A stretch of 64,000 bases of DNA, taken from positions 1,736,001-1,800,000 of the forward strand of contig BDSL01000003.1 of NCBI GenBank assembly GCA_003116995.1, in the 5' to 3' direction. A program made the position numbers and the translations under genes. The DNA comes from Yamagishiella unicocca (lineage: Eukaryota; Chlorophyta; Chlorophyceae; Chlamydomonadales; Volvocaceae). Below the pieces are notes generated by a model, which worked only from the letters and a program-made list of their open reading frames with translations, did no database searches and was not told the DNA's origin. How positions within the stretch are numbered: position 1 is the first letter of the stretch; the number at the start of each line of letters is the position of its first letter. Shown here piece after piece: positions 23,200-34,100 of the stretch.

Positions 23200-26125
23200 G
23201 CGCGCGTCATAAGCTGGAGCCGCCGCCCGTGTGGCCCATGCGGGAGCCTTCTGCGGTTGCGTGTGCCGCCTATCAGGACCATACTCGCCTCGGCAGCGGC
23301 ATGTGAGCCCCACGCTGAGACGCTGGAGGCTTCCACTGTCACACGCGACCGCACGCCGGAGGCGTCCACTTCCCTAAGTGGAGCCTCGGCCCCCACCGTC
23401 TGCGGAAAGGCTAAACGCGTACTTCCAACCAGTCTGAAGGTTGGGATCATCGAGGACATGGACGTCCTGCAGAATGGCGTCATTTTGGTGGACAAGCCCC
23501 TTAATTGGACCAGGTAATTCGCCGTAACCCCGTACGACCCAAGCGCAGCAGAACGAGGTATTCAGCAGCCCAAGGCCCCCTCCCTGCACGCGTCATCTTA
23601 CTCCCCTACTTACGGCTGTATGCTGAGCACCCTCCCCGTCAGCGCCTTCTAATCCTGCGGCACGCCACTGTTGCCTGTAGCTTCGACGTCTGCGGTAAAA
23701 TACGAAACTTGATCAAGTTCCTAGGCGTGAAGAAGGTGAGTGAGTTGCTTGCTGTCTTACACATGGGGGGTCGGGTACTGTCAGCACGGTCGCGCTTGCA
23801 CGTGTAAGCAAACCGTGTCCCGATCACGGCGGAGCTAGTAATCGCTTGGTCGAACGCAATGCTCCATCCGTGCCGCTGCAACACCCCAAACATCACTCTC
23901 CACAGTTACCAGCCATCAATCGCTTGTGCTCTAACGTGGGGCGGGGGACTCTCGTGCCGTTACTGCCCACCTGAACTCATTCCGAGGCAGGTGGGTCACG
24001 CGGGGACGTTGGACCCACATGCCACTGGGCTGCTGATCGTGTGCACCGGCCGCGGCACCAAGTTCTCGGACGACTTCATGGCACAGGTGGGTCGAGCCGG
24101 AAGCGGGTAACGCTTTCAAGCCCTGCGGCTTGGCAGCATGACACGTTTCATTCACACCGACACGGGTACCGACATTCCGCTGTTGAGTAAAGCTGCGCCG
24201 TTTCGCCAGTGTCCGCTCGACCATGCACCCTACGCTTGGCCACTGAAGGTTGAGCCCCGGTGCCTTTGTTGTCACCGCAAGCCCCGCCTCGTTTGTTGTC
24301 ACCGCAAGCCCCGCCTCGTTTGTTGTCACCGCAAGCCCCGCCTCGTTTGTTGTCACCGCAAGCCCCGCCTCGTTTGTTGTCACCGCAAGCCCCGCCTCGT
24401 TTGTTGTCACCGCAAGCCCCGCCTCGTTTGTTGTCACCGCAAGCCCCGCCTCGTTTGTTGTCACCGCAAGCCCCGCCTCGTTTGTTGTCACCTCAAGCCC
24501 CGCCTCGTTTGTCGTGTTCGCGTGGATCAGGATAAGGAGTATTCGGGAACGATCCGCCTAGGGGAGGGTACGGCATCGTACGACGGAGAAAGCGAGGTTT
24601 CGGAGAGGTTGCCATGGGAGCACATTACAGGTAGGAGGCGGCGCCATGCGAAAGGGAAGGGTGGGTGGTTGAGCCACGAGCCACAGGCGCGCTTTCCTCG
24701 TCGCTAGGTCCAACGTTACCTGAAGTTACCTGAAGTCATCTGAAGTTATCTGAAGTTACCTGAACAGCGTTTTACAAGTCCTTAAAGGCATAGCTAGTTC
24801 GACGCAACCTGTATCGTAAACTAGAGGCCCTCTAGGCTTACTCCAGCGCCGTGGCGATACTCTTTCGTCCACGGGCGAATACCCTGCGACGGCCTTGGCC
24901 CTACTTGCCATGGTTGCTTGCCTTCGTATTGCCGCCGGCGAGAGTGCAGCCCTCCCTGTACGGGTCAATTCACCAGTGTTCTGCCCTCCCCTTCCCCTCA
25001 GACGCTGACTTGGAGTGCGCTGCGCAGCGTTTCGTGGGAGACATCATGCAGGTGCCGCCCATGTTCTCCGCCATAAAGGTGCGCCGGCGGGGGCGAGAGC
25101 GAGGGCGAGGGCGTGGCCACACCGCTGGGCTTGGCGGGGGCACTGTCAGGCGGCCCTCCTGGGCCCCTGAATGAACCTAACCCAGCTCGTTGCCGCGACC
25201 GCGACTTGCTTTGGTGGCTTCCCAGCATCCCAGGGTTGGGAGCTCACATGTTGCCTCCCAGTCTTGGCGGGGATCGTACATGAGACATGGCTAGTGTCTT
25301 CCACTACACCTGTGCCTCGAAGCACAGCAATTGCCCCTTTCGCCGCCGTGGCCGGTCCTTCTGCCTACCTGCGCACCGAACCCCAACCGCCGGCGCAAAC
25401 TGCCGCCCGCCGCACGTGATCAGGTCGGTGGCCAGCGGCTGTACGACCTGGCAAGGGGGGGCCAGAGCATCGAGCTGCCGCCACGACCGGTCACGATCAG
25501 CAGCCTGCGCGTGTGGCGCAGTGAGACCAACCGCCAGGAGGTGAACTTCTACGTCGCGTGCAGCAAGGTGGGTGTGTAGCGGTGCAGAGGGGTGGCGGGT
25601 CGAGCATGCCGGGATCCCGCGCGCGCTTGGTGCTAGTTGCTACAGCCGCCGGTGAGGGAAGTACCTCGGGAAGTATACCGGCTGTATGCCATTGTGGGGC
25701 TAACGACCTACCTAGCTCGTAATCCGTGAGGTGCTTGCGACATTGCTGCGGCTTGCCGTTCAGGGCACGGCTAGACAGCGTGTCCCTGCGTCACGGATGG
25801 CACAGATACTTTCCCGATTTGGCTTGACGGACTCCCGGCCCTTTGTTTCCAGGGGACCTATATCCGGTCCTTGGCTTACGACATGGGACGAGCGCTGGGC
25901 AGCGCCGCCTACCTAGTCGTGTTGCGCCGCGAGGCAATTGGGCAGTACCGGGTGGACGACGCGTGGGACATGCGGCAGCTGGTTGAGCAGCTTGAGGACC
26001 AGAAGAAGTCCTTTCTGGCGCGGAAGCAGCTGCTGGATGCCCAAGCAGCGGAGGCGGCGGAAGCGGCGGATGCCGCAGCAGCGCCAGAGGCGGAGGCGTC
26101 GACCGCGGAGCCCTTGACGGCATGA
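23200..26125 (+). CDS. TruB-family tRNA pseudouridine synthase, 7 exons
   Basis: Converts uridine 55 of the tRNA T-loop (or a related site) to pseudouridine. About 352 residues. Exons: 23200-23513, 23681-23735, 23991-24086, 24531-24630, 25002-25078, 25424-25567, 25853-26125; phases agree. Family landmarks in order: [31 protein letters not shown] (catalytic Asp in GTLDP), [46 protein letters not shown], and [16 protein letters not shown] with [20 protein letters not shown]. The length and bacterial style of the core, with an Arg/Ser-rich N-terminal extension of about 85 residues starting [13 protein letters not shown], suggest an organellar (plastid or mitochondrial) enzyme rather than the dyskerin/Cbf5 branch. 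The tail is an Ala/Glu-rich coil. Introns 3 and 4 contain tandem repeats. A TGTAA poly(A)-type motif follows about 430 bp after the stop. Confidence 0.93.
24253..24516. repeat. 27-bp minisatellite in TruB intron 3
   Basis: About 9.8 copies of a 27-bp unit (gccccgcctcgtttgttgtc then accgcaa), nearly perfect except at the ends. It ends only 14 bp before the 3' splice site of the intron. Because 27 is a multiple of three and the unit has no stop, it creates open frames on both strands (for instance repeated TNEAGLAVT on the minus strand) that I regard as non-coding. Confidence 0.93.
24715..24765. repeat. 10-bp tandem repeat in TruB intron 4
   Basis: Five copies of tgaagttacc with small changes (tgaagtcatc, tgaagttatc). 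Confidence 0.85.
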
Positions 26126-27117
26126 GGCGACCAGCGAGTGGCGACGAGGTGTGGTGGGCGAGGCATGTGTAGGGCGTGTTGAGGGAATGGACTGGACAGT
26201 GATTGGGAAAGCAGGCGAATGGGGTAAAGGGCATGAGGTGGCATAGAGCTACCAAAGAAGGAACCGGAGCAGAGCAGGCCATGCTCTACTCATCGAGTGA
26301 GGTCGGTGCTTTGGCGGCGCTTGCGATTGAACTAATGTAGGGAGGAGGCCCGCCGCTCGTTTGTCTCCCGCGACCGCTCATTTGCTTTCCTAACCCCGCA
26401 ATGGCCACTGACAGCTGCAGCATTGCCATACGAAGCCATACTCGAATGCTGCCGGGTGATCAGTTATTGATGCCTAGTTGGTTGTTGCGAGCAATTATGT
26501 CCTATACTAGCGGCCAAGCATTATGCTGGACACAAGCGAGTCGTACCGCCACATGTAAGACGACGGTCGATCACTAAGTCTCGAAGCTACGCCAGGAGCC
26601 TGTATGGATACGGCACAACGGTCATGGCATGGGAACTTGCGATGAGTTGCCGCCTGACGCCGCTAGCAGTTGAGGGGCCATGGCATGGGATCGGGACTTT
26701 AAAGGGTTTCCCTCCGTGAAGGGATGCGCAGGGTGACTATTCGGGTACCGTAGGTCACGCCCAGACACAGAAACAGCAAAGAGATGGGAAAGGGCCGTCA
26801 CGCAGTACGTGGGTCTGTTGGGTGGCTTTGCCAGAGTTCGCCTTTGGGCTGCCGGCTGTGCCGTGCGGTGCATCGTACAACTTGTAAAGCATTGGCAGGA
26901 GCTGGTTTCCATGGTATACGAGGAAGCATTTATAGAGCTATAATTCGCCTTCTCGTTCACACACTGGCCTGGGAGCAAAGGGCATCTTTGGTACTTGGTT
27001 ACTTGTGCAACGTAATATGCAAGATTTGCCCTCCCTCAAGGCTGGCACCTAAAATTACTCCACGAAACGTAGTTGGTTGTCTGAGTTTTTACCTTTCCAT
27101 TGGTTGCGCCCTTGGCG
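26126..27117. other. Intergenic between TruB and leucine-zipper gene
   Basis: About 1 kb between two plus-strand genes. It must include the TruB 3' untranslated region (TGTAA at 26554-26558) and the promoter of the next gene. I see no gene in it. Confidence 0.5.
26554..26558 (+). terminator. TGTAA poly(A)-type motif after TruB
   Basis: TGTAA is the usual polyadenylation signal of volvocine algae. This is the first one seen downstream of the TruB stop codon. A five-base match alone is weak. Confidence 0.35.
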
Positions 27118-30100
27118 ATGGCAACGTTGGGCCATAATGGCGCTTTCGACGGGGCCACTATAGCTTCAATTCAGGATACGTTTCATTTCGACACGAATGA
27201 ATTTCTCGCACCTGAAGATGGTGAATGTCCTCCGCTCGACTACGACGAACTGTTCTCCATACTCAGAGAGCCAGTTGCAAAGGGCAGCGGGGAGTCGAGC
27301 GGTGGTGTGCCCCCTATACAATCGGGAGACTCTGGAGTCTGGGTGGCTTCGCCAGCTCCATCGCCATCAAGCGCCACCCCTGCGCTTCAGCCGCTGGGAG
27401 TTGGGCCACCCGTGCAGCCACACGGCGGGACAGCCCAGTCTAAGCATACAGCGCCGAAGAGCGTCCGGGATGCCAGCTTTAAGCGTGTGCGTGATACCAA
27501 CACTGGTAAAAGCAAGGAGAGCAGCAATGGCAGAAACAAGGACAACGGCAACGGCAAGAACAAGGTGCGCTCGACTTGTCCCATGGTTCAGTCATGTTCC
27601 ACGAGCACACATCAGCTGCCTGCAAGCACGCCGCTTCCTTGACCCACTCCTCTCGGTTTTGGGTATGTTCTGGTGCTGTATGGTATGAGACATCGTTCAC
27701 CGCGGCTCACTGTGTGAACCGGTGACCGTGCCGTATTCGTTTGCACCAGCAATGCCAAGTCAAAGAGCTCGAGGCCCTGGCAGCCAAGAAGAGCGAGGAC
27801 CTCGAGCGCCTGCAGCGTGAAAATGGCGAGCTGAAGTTTCGTAAACAGGTGCTGGAAAAGGTCGTGCAGGTGTGTGGAAGCGACGAGAAGGCAGCGCGGC
27901 GAATAACCAGCAGGGGGGTACGGGGGACTGACCATGGCTGCGCACTGCGATAGCCTACACGCACCGCGCATCGGTGTTGTGCCGCTGGCGGGCGTGTCGT
28001 ACAGGAGGAACCCAGGCCGCCGGGGCGGCTGACTCGACATTTTCCACGTGATGGCGTGCCGTACAGAATCCGTGTGTGCGGAAAGCGCCCGATCCATCCA
28101 CGTGCGCCGAACAGTCAAACACCGGTGGTGAAACCCACGTGCTCGCGATGGTGCCGTACTCCCGTTTCTGCCAGTACTAGCACCCTCGCAAGGTAACGCC
28201 GCGCTTGTCCCCCCGGGTCTTCGGACGTGTCTGTGCAGCTACGAGAGCACCAGCTAAAGGTGATGCGGGAATGCGACGACGACTTGCCGCAGTCGTGGGG
28301 GACCGCCTCGACCGTCCCTCAGGCGCCCGCGGCCTCAGTGCCGACCACCTGCGGGGTCCCTACGCCGTACGACGTCCCGGCTGTTACGGCAGTTCGTACG
28401 GCCAGCTGCGGGTGCCTGCTGGGGGCGTCCGGGGTGAACTTGCCCGCAGTAAATCGGCAGAGGTGCGTTTGGGCGCGCATGTAGCCATTGGGGATGGTAT
28501 GGATGCCTCCTGGCTTATCCCGTGGTGTCCAATGCATTTCGATTGCCGTTAGTGCTGTTCGGCCACCGGTAATTCAGGCGGGGAGGATGTGGGTATGGCG
28601 CCGAGACGGGAGGGCGTGTGTCTGGTCGTGTATGATGTGTCAGGCGTCAGCTTGGCGCCGCGTGTGCGGCGTCCGGACGTGGCGCTGCAGCGGCGTTCCG
28701 CGGCTTCGGTGCCGTTGTGCACATCTCAGGCAAAGGCAGTAGCTCCGGCCCTACAGAGTCGGCGGACGTGACGCAGCGCAGCTGGCAAGCACTACCTGAA
28801 CGGATCCGGGCGCTGATGTGCCGTCGCGTACTGAGTGCCAAGGCGCAGAGCCCCTTGGAAAGCAGCGCAAATATCGACCATTTCGACGCCGTGACCTTTG
28901 ATGACATCGCAAGCATATCCGCCGTCCTTTGCTACCGTCACCGGGGTACTGCTCCTTGGGTGCATCATGCCAGGATGTACGGCACCAGGGATGGTTTGTT
29001 TGTTCCATTTCTAGTTTTTCTACTCTTCACTCGCGCGTGGGCGCGCCGATCACCCCGTCCAGGTTCCAGTCGATTGGCAAGACCCAGCTGATGCAAGGAT
29101 GGAAGCACTTCCTGTCGGAGGTGGCGGTGCCGCTGCTGGCGCTGGAGTCCAACCCCGAGGACGAGGCGGCTGCATCGCAGATCAGGCAGCTAGCCACGGA
29201 GGCGACCTTTTTGTTCAAGCACGCCAGCCTGCTGGCCCCTGACACCGTCATGGTGGTATCCCAGGTGGGCGGGGACGAGCGCGGCACTGCCTATCTGGGA
29301 CCGGGAGGGCGACGCACACTCCTAGCTGGGTCACTGGACTGCGGCTGAGGGCGTTGCAATGTGCCCCGCTAGCGTGCCGCCGTCGTCATCGCTTCGCCGG
29401 CTTACGCTCTGCTTTCCCGTCCGCGCGTGCTCTCGGTTGTGCCCGCAGACGCACCTCGAAACAGAGGTGCTGACGGCCGCCGACCCCAGCCACTGGCGCA
29501 CGGTGGTGCGGACTCTGGAGCTGACTTCGGATCAGATGCGGGAGCTGGAGGCGGTTTTCCGGCTCTTCAGCGGCATCATGCGCGGGGTGCTGGCGGAGCG
29601 CAAAGTGATCAACGAGCACCTGGCCACCGGGCTGCACCACCCGCACTCGGACGTGCAGGCGGCCATGGAGAAGCTCACCGTCTCGCCCGAGTGCCAGATG
29701 ATGCAGGTGGGTCGGCAGGCAGGAGGGAGGGAGGGGAGGGCGAAAGGAAACAGTACTTCCGCACGTGGGGGCCCGGCGATGTCCCCCCGCGAAAAAGTCG
29801 CAGCACCCCGGCGCAGCCGGGATGCCGTCGGCCGTTGGCCGTTGGCCCCACCTGGCAAGGCATTCAGCCGGCGGCTTGCTCCTCACCGCGCTGTTGGCCT
29901 TCGGCAGGAGACGGTCGGCACCTAGGCGCGCCAGCCCCAGCCCCATTCCCCTGCGGCCTACCGGTACCTTGTTCAGCGTGTAGCTGCGCAAAGCGGTTGC
30001 GGTGCGCAGGTTCGAGAGCGCGGCGTCCCTCTCCACCTAACCCTCACCACGAAACTCTCCCCATCAAACTGTCCCCACCGAATCCGCCACACCACCACCA

Positions 30101-30378
30101 CCAAACTTCTGTTTTAAACGGTTTTTTCGGACATCCACGGGTTTCCCTCGGACCACCACCAACCCTCTGTCTCCGCGCCGCAGATGTTGCAGCGCAGCAT
30201 GCGCCGGGAGAAGTCCGCGCACCTGCTGCTGCGGGGCTTCATGTTCGGCCACACGCTGTCCATCCTACAGTTTGTGAAGGCGGCGGTCTACGCGTACCCC
30301 TGGTTCCCAGATGCCACGGCGCTGGTGGCCACTGTGGCGGAGATGGTGGGAGATGCGGAGGGCGCCCGCAGTGCGTAG
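27118..30378 (+). CDS. Leucine-zipper protein, bZIP-like, with long C-terminal helical domain
   Basis: About 561 residues. Exons: 27118-27564, 27750-27869, 28239-28462, 28644-28890, 29070-29264, 29449-29706, 30184-30378. The start ATG follows an acidic, aromatic N-terminus (IQDTFHFDTNEFLAPEDGE, LDYDELFSIL) that looks like an activation region. A short Lys/Asn/Arg stretch (KESSNGRNKDNGNGKNK) leads into a coiled coil, ELEALAAKKSEDLERLQRE, NGELKFRKQVLEKVVQ, continuing LREHQLKVMRE. The heptads match the zipper of volvocine bZIP-like factors, but the canonical basic DNA-binding region (N-x7-R/K) is not seen. The C-terminal half is helical and unrecognised (WKHFLSEVAVPLLALES, FLFKHASLLAPDTVMVVSQ, LELTSDQMRELEAVFRLFSG, LLRGFMFGHTLSILQFVKAA). 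A transcription-related role is inferred. Exon 4 boundaries are the least certain. Confidence 0.7.
30122..30159 (+). repeat. Dispersed repeat family B, copy 1
   Basis: In the last intron of the leucine-zipper gene, a segment with catccacgggtttccctcgg recurs in similar form at 32019-32048 (ankyrin gene) and, inverted, at 40211-40240 (RanBPM gene). This is the most diverged of the three copies. Confidence 0.5.
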
Positions 30379-31195
30379 CAGGGGTCGGCGAGGAGAAGGC
30401 TCTAGCGGGCGGTACGTGCAGTGGGATCGCGTGGCCCGCATGCAAGGCGCTGCCCGGGGCGCGCCCCCCCGCCCCCTTTTTTCGCCGCGAACGGGAAGGG
30501 TTGGCTGGGGGTAGTGCAGTCGTAGGCACGAGCATGCCGGTTTGTGCGGGACTGGAATTTGCGGTGGGAGTTGGGCGTTTGGGAGTGGTGCTGTGCTGAC
30601 GCGGGAAGGGGGATACCGTAGGAGGTTGTTTGCTGCGGCTCCGGCTCGCGCATGATATGATATGCTTGTTGGCGTGCGCCTTGGTGGGATTTCGGTCGTG
30701 ATGGGTTTCTTGCGGCGTCCGGTGTCCTTCAAGCAAGTATTCGTTGACGGGTTGGTTGCCAACGACCAAAGAGTCGGTGCTTTTATTTGCCTCGCTTGAT
30801 CCCGAGGAGCGTGTGGTTCAACATGTTTTTTGCACTTCAAGCCGTATACGCCATGTTGTCATGCAGCTAAAGCTGAACGGCGTGTGGCAAAATGGTATAT
30901 GGTAACCCTTTGCAGACACTAGCGCACGGCAAAATGCAGCCACCAGCCAGCTTGTGTCTTTTTGTATTATTTTCGTTATGGCCGTAATGGAGTTGTGGGG
31001 CGCCTTGCGCGTTGTGTCGGAATTGCCATTGAGTGCAACAAGGTACCGGTATCCCGATGGTCCACGTTCTCGACGCACGACGCTACTTCTTCCAAAAGGT
31101 ATTACGTGATTGTAAATCAAATTCAGTAAGCACTGTGGGCCAAACATACCGGTAGCACCAGTCTGTGGCATAGTCCTTGGGGAGGCTGACACACA
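30379..31195. other. Intergenic between leucine-zipper and ankyrin genes
   Basis: About 0.8 kb between two plus-strand genes, holding the 3' region of the former and the promoter of the latter. I see no gene in it. Confidence 0.5.
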
Positions 31196-34100
31196 ATGAC
31201 CAATCAAACAGCGGACAGTCTTATTGAGGAGGTCAGTACTAGCACGTTAGGAGCTTTGTCTTATTCTCGTTTCAGTAAGAAGCGTGCATGGCTTCCATCT
31301 TCCTCCGTAGCTCAAGCGCGATGCCGAGAAAGGAGAATTGCTTTTGTGGGCAGCAGCAAGGGGCCTTAGCGCCGATGTAAGTATAAAGGCGTTTGGAGAG
31401 GGCTGTGCGCTCGGGGATTGCCTCATCGTCAGGGCCGGTACCCCACCCAGGTTGTGGAGCTTGTACAAACTGGCGCTGATCCCGTCACGAAGGATAAACG
31501 TGGACGCCAGGCGGTGCATTATGCCGCGTCAAGCGGTCATGTAGACATCCTCGAGTACCTCTTCACGAAGGGCGTGCCCCTCGACGCGGAAGATGACATC
31601 GGTCGTGCTGCGCTGCACTATGCAGCCGCAGGTGTGCCGTGCTGCGTAGCGTGGATGTACGGGGGTAGATGAATGGTAAGGTCCGGCTGCAGGCGCCCCG
31701 GAAGAGACTGCGGTTTCCAGCGGGTGGGGCAAAACATACAAGCGCCCTACACCGTGCGCAAACGAAAGTCTGCTGTCCTGCCGTTGAACCAATCAGCCCC
31801 CGTGGCTTCGCGCCCCTGCCGGAGTCTAGCTTCCAAAACAGCCAGCCGGCGTCGGCTTCTGAAGTACCGCATGTGTCCTTTGATCGCTCCTGTGTCCAGA
31901 GCGACCACGACCACCCTCGACGCGCTTGCAGCTGCCACCGCCCGGCTGGCCTGTCTTCGACCTGGCTCAGCCGCTGTCGAGGCCTACCCGCCCACAGCCA
32001 AACGGTTCTAAACTGTTTTTTCTCGCATCCACGGGTCTTCCTCGAAACCCACAGCTCCTTTGCCGAGTGCTGCCGGGCACTCACTCCACCCCTTCACCGC
32101 CCCCGGTCATCGCAATGATATCAGAGCACGGATGTCCCCTAATCGGCACCATTCCCCCAATCGACATGCCATGCACCCGCACACACCTGCATTCCATGGA
32201 GCGGGCCGCCGCCTCTCAGGACTCCTGCCCTAGCCCGCCGCACGCTCCACGGCACCCACTGCCCACCGCATTCGCCTCAGCTGCGCCTCGGCCCTAACGC
32301 CCAGCGCCTGCTTGCTCCAATCTGGGTGTACCGCGGTCGCGGTGCTCGCAGGCGGCCACCAGCCCTGCGTGTCGTTCCTCCTCGACAAGGGCTGCTGGCG
32401 AGATGCCATGGACGGCGCCGACGACACCCCCACTCACCTAGCGGCACGTAGCGGCTGCCTGGCCTCGGTGAAGGCGCTGGTGGCGGCGGGCGCGAAGGTG
32501 CGGCTATCCTCAAACCGCCATACCACGCAGCCAGAACCCCGGTTCGAGCCTGCCGGCCGGCTCCACCCGCTCATCCATGCCCCCCTCCCCTCTCCCCGCC
32601 TCCCGCTGCAGCTGGGTCTGCCCAACAAGCGCTCTCTGACCCCCTTTGCGGAGGCGGTGCTGTCAGGCCACATCCCGCCTGCCGAGTACCTGGGTTGCAT
32701 GATGGACTGCGGGCTGGCGGGGGCGCTGACGCACTCGTACCGGGGTGTGCCGCTGCTGCACCTGGCCGCGGGGCTGGGGCAGGCGAGTCGGAGGGGGGGG
32801 GGCATAAAGACCCGGGAGGGGGGATAAAGACCCGGAGGGGGGGGGGTAAAGACCCGGGGGGGGGTAAGGACCTGGAGGCGGATGGAGGAGGGCGGGGGAG
32901 GGAGAAGAAGGGGAGTATAGGGAGGGCGGAGGTGGTGACCCGCGGGCAGAGACGGAGGGCGGGTGGTCGGGGTCCAAAGGCCTGACTCCTGACACCCGGA
33001 CGGCAGCTACCGGTACCTGCACTCGGGCGCTTGGGTCGCGTCTGGAGCCGCAAGGCGGGCTACGCTAGCCAGCAGCTTACCAACATGCACTTGCGCAAGG
33101 ACTTTTGATGACGCCTCATTCAATGTCCTGCGCAACGACTTTGATGACGCCTCATTCGATAAAGACGCATAATTCGATAAAGACGCCTAATTCGATAAAG
33201 ACGCCTCATTCGCTGGCTTGCTGGGGGGGACCAGACCCTGGCGTGTGCGCCTCTGCGCTCCGACCGCCGCTGCCCGAGACCCCTGGCTGCCGCCGCGCAC
33301 TGGCCGCCGTGTTGCCCCCCAGGCTGCCGCGGTGGAGTGGCTGGTGGGCAAACAGCGCTGCGACGTGGCTGCTGCCGCCACCGACCAGCAGTACACCAGC
33401 CTGCACGCCGCGGCGCTGTCGGGGGACGCGGGCACCGTGCAGGCGCTGCTGAAGCTGGGTGGGTGGGCGGGTGGGTGGCTGGCTGGCTGGCTGGCCGGGT
33501 GGCTGGCCGGGTGGCTGGCTGGGTGGCTGGCCGGGTGGCTGGGTGGGCGGGTACCGAATGTGGGCGGGTGAAGAGACCAAAGGGGTGGAGCGACAACGGA
33601 GATGGGTGGGTGGAGGAAGCTGGGCGCGTCTCGAAATCAAGGGAGGCCAGATGGGGGCATGCGCGAAACCCTTGATGAGTGTTGCTCGGGAATGGAACAC
33701 GCCTGGATGGGCGGGTCGGTGGGTCGGCGTGTGTGTTTTACCGGCTTCCCTGGAGCTTCCCCCACCCACCATGTGCCAAAGATGCGTTTTGCCACCTGCC
33801 CTTCCCGGCTACCCACAGCTTACCGCGTGGGTGCATGGGTTTACCCTCTGCCCTCTACCCGTTTTACGCTGACCGCAGCCACCGCCAGCTCCCCTGCTGC
33901 AACGCACGCACCCGCATCCGACAAACCGTTTAACACCAGCCGTACCGTGGCCTATCCGTTGACTTGCCGTTGCCTCATTTGACCAACACGTGTCTCTACG
34001 CTACCCCCCTACAGGCGCCGACCCGCTCGGCCAAACCGTTGATGGCAAGCTGCCCCTGGAGCTGGTACCTAAAGCCGCGCCGCCACGGGCCCTACCGCCG

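Noticed and set aside
23931..24561. Repetitive proteins (TNEAGLAVT repeats on minus, FVVTASPAS repeats on plus) at 23.9-24.6 kb
   Set aside because: They are translations of the 27-bp minisatellite in TruB intron 3, which lies between two well-defined TruB exons.
32530..32560. B-box-like ggttcgagcc (and a similar one near 10465) as possible tRNA genes
   Set aside because: No matching A box, cloverleaf or anticodon arm could be drawn around them.
33459..33872. Gly/Trp-rich open frames around 33.5 kb
   Set aside because: They are produced by the GGCTGGCTGG repeat just after a splice donor of the ankyrin gene.
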